Assembly: GCA_031279795.1 (NCBI GenBank)
Contig: JAITHZ010000391.1
Location: 1-8,624, forward strand
Length of the DNA stretch: 8,624 bases
Direction: 5' to 3'
From: Bacteroidales bacterium
Lineage (GTDB): Bacteria; Bacteroidota; Bacteroidia; Bacteroidales; WRGA01
Below the pieces are notes generated by a model, which had not been told where the DNA came from, ran no database searches, and saw only the letters and a program-made list of their open reading frames with translations. Positions 1 to 5,410 of this stretch are shown one piece after another. Every line of letters begins with the position of its first letter. Positions within the stretch are counted from its first letter, which is position 1. A program made the translations under genes and the position numbers.

Positions 1-974
1 ACGCCGGCATAAGCAGAGCTTTTAGTAGCCGAGACAGCCACTGCTCCTGGCATTGTACCCGGAGCGACACCGTAAGTATACGTATATGTTGAAGACGAAA
101 AACCTGCAATGGTTACGCCGTTTATCTGTAAATCCGAAAGCGTTGCATCCTGATTAGCTGCAATGGCTGCCTCCATTGCGGCTATTTCGTCATTCGCATC
201 ACTAAGCCAGCCTGTAATTTGGTCTGCTGTTGGATTCAGGCCTGTCAATGTATTGGCGACAGACAGATCATAAGCAACCGGTAAATTGGCATCATCTTTC
301 AATTCTGTAAGCCGGGCTTTGAGCGCATTAACCTGTGCAAAGAGGTCGGTAAACTCCAGTTTGACATAATCAAAAAATATTCGACCAACATTGGCAGAAC
401 CTACACCGGGCGCACCAACGCCTATCTGAATTTTTCCTTCGGTCGATTCGGTTAGTATAAACGTCAACGCTTCTGTTCCCCATGTATTTAACGCAAATGA
501 TGTTTTGGAGGACATCACGCTTGTTCCAATAGTGGGTATCCAACCAACCAAACTGTTGTCTGCCGCATTCGGACCACCATTATAGTAAGCATAAACGAGA
601 TCGTATTTCCCTGCCGGTAAGGTGACCGTTTGTGAGTACTTGTTTTGTGCACCCCAAGCCGAAGATATACCCAGTACGCCACCGTCTGCGCCACCCGAGT
701 AGTTGGTAGCGGGCGGTGTGTTGCCATTCAATTGGGAGGAGCTGGCAATAGCATATGCGGATGCAGCGGAATTGTCGCCGTAACCATCAATCGTCCAGCC
801 CGTAACCATTCTGATATTCGCTCCGCCATTTGCAGATCCAAGGTTGGCGCCAGTATAGTAGTCGGCAGATTCATCAAAACCCGCATTTGTCAAATACGAA
901 CTTGTTACATCCGTTTGCGCCCATGCTGTCACACCCAGCGACAGCAGGCAAGATACTAAAAATGTCTTTTTCAT
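1..974 (-). CDS. Secreted multidomain protein, N-terminal part (carbohydrate-binding-like plus cadherin-like domain), cut by left edge
   Basis: An open frame starts with ATG at 974-972 and runs 324 codons to the window edge without a stop. Residues 1-19 form a signal peptide (MKK start, hydrophobic core, AWA before Q20), so the product is exported. Residues about 27-208 look like a galactose-binding-type beta-sandwich: NAGFDE near 30, GWT near 59, LPAGKYDL at 119-126, IQIG near 182 and FFDYVKLEF at 200-208. The same landmarks recur in the upstream 1108-residue protein. Residues about 210-275 are predicted helical (ALKARLTEL, DEIAAMEAAIAA) and act as a spacer. From about 278 (TLSDLQINGVTIAGF) the sequence matches the opening of a cadherin-like beta-sandwich repeat often found in Bacteroidota surface enzymes. 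The start codon is supported by the signal peptide and by the A/T-rich leader before it. It is last in the visible series, 103 bases after the gene upstream. The missing part may hold a catalytic domain, but nothing visible identifies one. Domain calls are by eye. Confidence 0.85.
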   Translation of the reverse strand, partial: MKKTFLVSCLLSLGVTAWAQTDVTSSYLTNAGFDESADYYTGANLGSANGGANIRMVTGWTIDGYGDNSAASAYAIASSSQLNGNTPPATNYSGGADGGVLGISSAWGAQNKYSQTVTLPAGKYDLVYAYYNGGPNAADNSLVGWIPTIGTSVMSSKTSFALNTWGTEALTFILTESTEGKIQIGVGAPGVGSANVGRIFFDYVKLEFTDLFAQVNALKARLTELKDDANLPVAYDLSVANTLTGLNPTADQITGWLSDANDEIAAMEAAIAANQDATLSDLQINGVTIAGFSSSTYTYTYGVAPGTMPGAVAVSATKSSAYAG

Positions 975-1028
975 AATTGTAATTTTTATTTAAAATTTTT
1001 TTATTAAAATATTGAATGTTGATTTTGG

Positions 1029-1072
1029 GTAAAGACGTACGGCATGCAACGAGACATGCCGCGCGTCTCTAC
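1029..1072. repeat. Near-perfect 18-bp inverted repeat with 8-base loop (REP-like palindrome)
   Basis: The left arm (1029-1046) and right arm (1055-1072) are reverse complements at 15 of 18 positions, around an 8-base loop at 1047-1054. Core pairings are GGCATG/CATGCC and AGACG/CGTCT, and the outer ends read GTA/TAC. It begins 6 bases past the stop codon of the 1108-residue gene and lies 55 bases before the next start. It could form a stable RNA hairpin between the two genes, acting as a weak terminator, a processing site or a 3'-end protector. No T-run follows directly on the minus strand, so a classical intrinsic terminator is not supported. Arms beginning GTAGAGACG resemble dispersed intergenic palindromes that I recall from several bacterial genomes; this similarity is from memory, not from a search. 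Confidence 0.7.
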
Positions 1073-1077
1073 AACCT

Positions 1078-4000
1078 TTATTTTATTCTGTAAATTATTT
1101 TTTCTACCGAAACGTTTTTCGATTCGTGCGTTTTCTTCACTAAATAGAAACCCTTGTCCAACGGCTGCATGACTTTTTGGCCTTGCAGGTTGTAGTATTC
1201 GGTATAAACAACAGGATCATCTGCCGAAACAGAACCGATGCCGTCGGCGAGTTTCTGAATCAGATACAGGGTAAAGTGGTCGTAGGCAGCTTTAAAGTTG
1301 TCGGCCAGCTTGGTAGAGCGAATGCCGATTGTAACAGGCTGTACAGTATTAACAGTAAAGTCCACCGTATATTCGGCCCATGTAGCCGGATCGGCAGTAT
1401 TGACTGTTACAGCAGCTTCTTGCGATACGCCTCCAGCAGTAACATAACCTTTTGCGTTACCCGAAGCATCACCGCTGGTTCCGAAAGCGGCAGCCTGGAA
1501 TTTCAGCTGATACTGACCGGCCGGCAATTGAGCAGTCTCTTGGCTCAATCCGATGAAAGATCCGTTACCCGACCATCGCTGGCGAGTGAAGTAGGAATTT
1601 CCCTCGTAGGACGTCCAGTCAACAGCATCCTGTGTATATGTCGCAGCAACGTATGTCATATCATTTCCGTCGCCTTGCCATTCGGCAGTCCAGCCCGAAG
1701 GTTGATGGATAGCCCTGTCGGCGCTCGGCTTCGTAAATTCGGCATAAGCTTCCTCAAAGTCAGGATTGGCAACAGCCACCGTTGCATCGCAAGGAGTATC
1801 GGCTGTCAGGCGAAATGTTACATTTGCTTGACGCAACGTTTTGATTGCTTCGGCAACAGCGGCTTCATTGGCGTCTCCAGCAGTATAAATACCATTGGAT
1901 GCGTCGATAGCTGCCTGGAAAACAGCTGCGCCGGGCAGATAATCGTATTCGGTTTTCGATGCAACAGCATCAGCAATCGCATCGTTCAGCGAAGCATAAG
2001 CGGCAATAGACGGAGTAGCGGCAACAATGGCTGCATTCAATTGAACAGCTGCAGCCGACAGTTCGTTTGCAGTTGCCGACAAATTGGCAATGGCTGTTTC
2101 GGCATTGGCAATGGTGGTATTCAACGCTGTGTTCACGGCCTGTTGCATCTTTTGCCCCTGATAAGTTTTGGCTGTGTTTATCTGCTGCTGTAAGGCTGCT
2201 TTAATGGCTTCCAAATCAGGGCCAACGAATGTCAGACGGAAGTTGTCGAACAATATCCACTGGCCGGATGCGCCGGATGTGTAGACGCTCTTGACGCCAA
2301 TGGTAAGCTGCCCGTCTCCACCTACGACAATGTCATTCAATGTAAGATCGTACGAACCGTCGGCAAACATGATATTAGCGGCTTCCATGCTGTTTGCATA
2401 TCCGTTCAGAGCGCCAACGCTTCCATAATATTCTACCGAGTACAGCGAGTTGAGCGGCGTACTGTACTCTCCCAGCGAACCGGTAGCATACAGAGAGGAT
2501 GCGAGTGTTTCGGTCTCGTTTATGTAGTCCTGTCCGCTGTCGTTGGCCTTCGGGCGTTCAAATCCCTGTATTTGGAGGGTGTATTTTCCGGCAGGAAGCC
2601 CGCTTAACGTCTGATAAACGTCAACGTCTTTTTGCCAAAATTCCATTTCGTTCCAGCTTACCGTACTGGGGTTTGTCCATCCTTCGCTGGTATTATCGTC
2701 GAACGACGGATTGACAATAACAAAAGTAGCGTCGAAAGGAGTTGGCTGAGTCCACAGACAGGCGTACTCGGCGTTTTTCAGCGTTTGAATAGCTGCCTCA
2801 ATGCCAGCGGCATCTTCAGTTGCGGCATTATAAACACCCTGTGCCGTGTTTATTGCAGCGTCGAATGCGGCATAACCATCCCATGTGGCATAAGCAGTCT
2901 TATTGGTATTGGCGCTTGCAATCGCATCTTGCAATGCGGTGTAGGCAGCAATCGACAATTCGGCGGCAGCAATAGCATTGTTCAACCGTAAAGCAGCTTC
3001 CGTAATGATTGATTCGGTAGCAGAGCCGCTCATGACAACGCCGGTAGCTTCGGTGATGGCTGCGCTCAGTTCGGTAGCTACTGTTTGCTGCATTTTAGAC
3101 CCCGCGAGGGTATTTCCATAGTCAACACGGGTACTTAAAGCTGTTTTCAACGCGGCTAAATCCACGCCCTTGTAGAACAGCCTGAAGTTGTCGCAAGCTA
3201 CCCAGTTGGCTGTAGAGCTTACGGTTTTGAATCCGATAGTAACCGTTCCGTCTACCACCACAAAATCAAGCGAATAATCACCAAGATCGCCTACTTCCGC
3301 TTCGGTTGCGCTGGCATAAATGTATCCGCCGAACTGCGCTCCGGTTGACTGTCGAAGATTCTGAGCCGTAACCGTCAAGGTATAACTGCCGTTAGGCAGC
3401 CCCGTGACGGTTTGTTGAATGCCGACGTCGGGAACGTTGTTGCCTTCGGTATCCGACACCCATTTTTCTACGTAGACATTTCCGTCTTTCATCGAATTTG
3501 ACCACGAATTGGTTTGCGTTGCCATGCCGTTGTTTGTCCAGCCGTCAAAGTTACTTTCGAAGCTGGGGTTAGCGATCCGTCCAGTTGCATCGTAGGGTAG
3601 ACTTGGCGAAGCATTTGCCAGACGATAGGTCTGGATAGCCGCTTTCAAGTCGACAATTGCCTGTTCCATTTCGGGAATTGACGTTGTGCTTAGTTTTGTC
3701 TGAGCTGCTGTGATTGCAGCCAGCAGTTCGGCAGCGCCATTTGCACCGGCAGTGTAAATGCCTTGTGCTTCGTCTATTACAGCCTGCAGCGCATCCGGAT
3801 TAGGCAATTCAGCTGCTTCAAACAGAGTGAAATTATCGAAAGCGTAAGCAGTGCCCAGCCAGCGGAAACGCGCAACAACAAAGCCGTAATTGCTCGAATT
3901 GACAAAAACCGCTTCGTTTTTTGTCCATTCGCCATTTGCGCCAACTTTCCCGCCATTCAACACAAGCGCAGTCGTTTCTGTCGTATTAGCCTTATCGTTC

Positions 4001-4404
4001 GTCAGCGAAATTTTCAGATACTGGGCGTTCAGGTTTTCGGCAGCGCCGGCATCCTGATGTTTTACGCAGAACGAAAAATAATAGGTTTTCCCCTGTTCAA
4101 TAGCCCAGCCTGTGCCGATTGAACCTGCTGTGCCGATACCGAGATTGGCTACCGAGTAAAGACATGTCGAACCGTCTACGCCATCTCCTGCAGAAAGCGT
4201 AAAATTGTCAGACGTAATTTCGGCATTTGCGCCACTTGTCCAACCGGTAAAGCCTTCTTCAAAGCCAGGGTTGGGAATCAGATTGGTACCCGATAACTGG
4301 TACCGCTTTTCGCCGATGGTAACGATATCACCGGTTTGTTGGGCAGTCGTCTGGCCAACGGCCACTGCAACTGCCAAAAGTGCAAGTAACAATTTTTGTT
4401 TCAT
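1078..4404 (-). CDS. Large secreted modular protein: four carbohydrate-binding-like domains, FIVAR-like helical spacers, short T9SS-like tail
   Basis: This 1108-residue protein has no recognised catalytic domain. Residues 1-21 are a signal peptide (KQK start, Leu/Ala/Val core, TTA before Q22), with no lipobox cysteine. Domain 1 (about 40-196; NPGFEEGFTGWT, closing FDNFTLFEA) resembles the CBM4/9/22 type of beta-sandwich. Domains 2 (about 274-413), 3 (560-727) and 4 (874-1047) form a second related set, each opening with DAT...NP.F, carrying LP.G.Y.L in the middle, then TIG and a DNF- or DHF-type end. Between them lie Ala-rich helical spacers at about 200-273, 415-558 and 730-873, resembling FIVAR modules; the last two are clear copies of each other (shared KMQQ, SIAAY, TPFDAT/TPCDAT). 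The tail from about 1068 (EYYNLQGQKV...KGFYLVKK) resembles the end of a type A T9SS sorting domain but is short. The inferred role is extracellular glycan binding or display alongside the SusC/SusD pair. It starts 43 bases after the lipoprotein gene, probably in the same transcript. The start is fixed by the signal peptide. Confidence 0.88.
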   Translation of the reverse strand: MKQKLLLALLAVAVAVGQTTAQQTGDIVTIGEKRYQLSGTNLIPNPGFEEGFTGWTSGANAEITSDNFTLSAGDGVDGSTCLYSVANLGIGTAGSIGTGWAIEQGKTYYFSFCVKHQDAGAAENLNAQYLKISLTNDKANTTETTALVLNGGKVGANGEWTKNEAVFVNSSNYGFVVARFRWLGTAYAFDNFTLFEAAELPNPDALQAVIDEAQGIYTAGANGAAELLAAITAAQTKLSTTSIPEMEQAIVDLKAAIQTYRLANASPSLPYDATGRIANPSFESNFDGWTNNGMATQTNSWSNSMKDGNVYVEKWVSDTEGNNVPDVGIQQTVTGLPNGSYTLTVTAQNLRQSTGAQFGGYIYASATEAEVGDLGDYSLDFVVVDGTVTIGFKTVSSTANWVACDNFRLFYKGVDLAALKTALSTRVDYGNTLAGSKMQQTVATELSAAITEATGVVMSGSATESIITEAALRLNNAIAAAELSIAAYTALQDAIASANTNKTAYATWDGYAAFDAAINTAQGVYNAATEDAAGIEAAIQTLKNAEYACLWTQPTPFDATFVIVNPSFDDNTSEGWTNPSTVSWNEMEFWQKDVDVYQTLSGLPAGKYTLQIQGFERPKANDSGQDYINETETLASSLYATGSLGEYSTPLNSLYSVEYYGSVGALNGYANSMEAANIMFADGSYDLTLNDIVVGGDGQLTIGVKSVYTSGASGQWILFDNFRLTFVGPDLEAIKAALQQQINTAKTYQGQKMQQAVNTALNTTIANAETAIANLSATANELSAAAVQLNAAIVAATPSIAAYASLNDAIADAVASKTEYDYLPGAAVFQAAIDASNGIYTAGDANEAAVAEAIKTLRQANVTFRLTADTPCDATVAVANPDFEEAYAEFTKPSADRAIHQPSGWTAEWQGDGNDMTYVAATYTQDAVDWTSYEGNSYFTRQRWSGNGSFIGLSQETAQLPAGQYQLKFQAAAFGTSGDASGNAKGYVTAGGVSQEAAVTVNTADPATWAEYTVDFTVNTVQPVTIGIRSTKLADNFKAAYDHFTLYLIQKLADGIGSVSADDPVVYTEYYNLQGQKVMQPLDKGFYLVKKTHESKNVSVEKIIYRIK
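1264..3585 (-). repeat. Protein-level tandem repeat: beta-sandwich plus helical spacer, about 2.6 units
   Basis: Within the 1108-residue gene a composite unit recurs. Unit A covers residues about 274-559 (3585-2728) and unit B about 560-873 (2727-1786). A final beta-sandwich without spacer covers 874-1047 (1785-1264). Spacer A and spacer B align along their length: DLAALKTAL with DLEAIKAAL, KMQQTVATEL with KMQQAVNTAL, SIAAYTALQDAIA with SIAAYASLNDAIA, and AAINTAQGVY with AAIDASNGIY. The spacer before unit A (about 200-273) matches only the second half of this pattern. The DNA of the copies has diverged considerably, so the duplication is old and not a recent recombination product. Confidence 0.8.
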
Positions 4405-4447
4405 TGGTTTTTGTTTTTAGTTAATTAAATAAAATAAAATAGTGAAT

Positions 4448-5347
4448 TTACTTTGTCAATGTTCCTTTTATCCGGTAACGGGCATTGGCATCGCCCATAT
4501 AATCGTACCAGAAGGTGAACTTGTCGTTTCCGTACGTACATTCGCCATCCAGTATTTCAAAATTTTTCCAGGGCATGATGGCAAATGTATCATCAGCATT
4601 TTTAACAAATCTCAAGCAGAAATTATCAATAGCGCTGAAATAATCCTCCTTGGTAACATATTCGCTGTACGTTTCGGCTTTGGCTTCGTTGAAGAAGCGC
4701 ACGCCATTCTTGTCAATCGCTTTCAGGGTACGCGAAATACTGAGCGAACCCGAAGGACTTTCGTCGTACTGTCCCGTTACATTGTTGAGTGACAGCAAAT
4801 ATTTGCCAGCATTCAACTGATAGACGCCCGAATAATCGTTCATCAAATTGAGGGTCATGATCAGTACCGAGTCTTCTTCGTTTTTTTCGTATTTCGATAC
4901 GGATTCAATTTCAAACGTAATTGCGTAGAGCGAATCGCAATGCAATCCTTCGGTACTAACCGTAAACGGCAGGCGGGCATATACTTCGCCTGCTTTTATA
5001 GTGGCGTTCATCGAAGGAATAGAAAATTTGTCATCGCCCAGTCTGCGGCATTTAGCCGGCGCACCGAACAGGTATTTGTTGTTATACCAGTTAAGAGAAG
5101 TATCGTTGTGGCGGAGAGTTACCGTTACCTCTTCGTCGATGGGCTGCGTTCCGCCAGTTGCAACAGAAATGTACACAGGCTGAGGATCGGAAGCATAAGG
5201 CACGTCGAAATTCCATGCCACATCGGCGGCGCCAACTATATACACCTGCTTGATGTATTGCTCCGTTTCCCGCACGTTAATGTCTTCACACGACAGAACT
5301 CCCGCACAAACAGCCAGTAACACAAGTATCTTATTTATTCTTTTCAT
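4448..5347 (-). CDS. DUF1735/DUF4361-type surface lipoprotein (SusE-position glycan-binding protein)
   Basis: A 299-residue lipoprotein in the position usually held by a surface glycan-binding protein next to a SusC/SusD pair. The signal peptide ends in a good lipobox (VLSC, lipidated Cys20) followed by Glu-Asp, the acidic context known to favour surface export in Bacteroidota. Residues about 34-165 follow the pattern of DUF1735 (BT_3987-like N-terminal domain): VYIVGAADVAWNFDVP, an EEVTVTL strand, WYNNKY, an IKAGEVYARLPFTV strand and a Y.ITFEIESV strand. From about residue 171 (DYSGVYQL) to the end (FTFWYDY...YRIKGTLTK) it resembles DUF4361. In studied relatives such two-part proteins are thought to hold glycan at the cell surface; binding here is inferred. 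It starts 50 bases after the annotated SusD-like stop, or 69 after that gene's family-typical stop, and the spacer is filled by a 7-bp tandem array. Domain names are recalled from sequence pattern, and the DUF4361 half is less sure than the DUF1735 half. Confidence 0.85.
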   Translation of the reverse strand: MKRINKILVLLAVCAGVLSCEDINVRETEQYIKQVYIVGAADVAWNFDVPYASDPQPVYISVATGGTQPIDEEVTVTLRHNDTSLNWYNNKYLFGAPAKCRRLGDDKFSIPSMNATIKAGEVYARLPFTVSTEGLHCDSLYAITFEIESVSKYEKNEEDSVLIMTLNLMNDYSGVYQLNAGKYLLSLNNVTGQYDESPSGSLSISRTLKAIDKNGVRFFNEAKAETYSEYVTKEDYFSAIDNFCLRFVKNADDTFAIMPWKNFEILDGECTYGNDKFTFWYDYMGDANARYRIKGTLTK

Positions 5348-5357
5348 AATTAATTAT

Positions 5358-5410
5358 AATTCTTAATTCCTAATTCTTAATTCCTAATTCTTAATTCTTA
5401 ATTCCTAATT
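5358..5410. repeat. Heptanucleotide tandem array (AATTCYT, seven full units plus AATT)
   Basis: On the + strand seven back-to-back 7-base units run from 5358 to 5406: AATTCTT, AATTCCT, AATTCTT, AATTCCT, AATTCTT, AATTCTT, AATTCCT, followed by a partial AATT to 5410. Units differ only at the sixth base. Read on the coding (minus) strand the units are AAGAATT and AGGAATT. The array lies just upstream of the DUF1735-type lipoprotein start and overlaps the last codons of the SusD-like frame as it stands. It may vary in copy number by slippage and so change the spacing or folding of the leader. AGGA occurrences inside it are 20 bases or more from the start codon, too far to act as ordinary ribosome binding sites. 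Confidence 0.9.

Noticed and set aside
975..1020. Promoter for the leftmost gene in the A/T-rich leader
   Set aside because: Several TATTTTAA-like strings occur, but none has a convincing -33 partner at the right distance.
1029..1072. Intrinsic (rho-independent) terminator at the palindrome
   Set aside because: On the minus strand the hairpin is followed by ACCCAAAATC and not by a T-run; the nearest T-rich stretch is too far away.
1177..2193. 338-codon open frame on the + strand opposite the 1108-residue gene
   Set aside because: The protein is Cys/Ile/Ser-rich with no domain pattern, and the minus-strand frame is clearly coding with repeated domains.
4405..4490. Possible promoter upstream of the 1108-residue gene (TTGACA on the minus strand, then A/T-rich TATTTT)
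   Set aside because: Spacing and bases do not match the Bacteroidota -33/-7 consensus (TTTG and TAnnTTTG), and any A/T-rich leader gives similar hits. Cotranscription from upstream is as likely.
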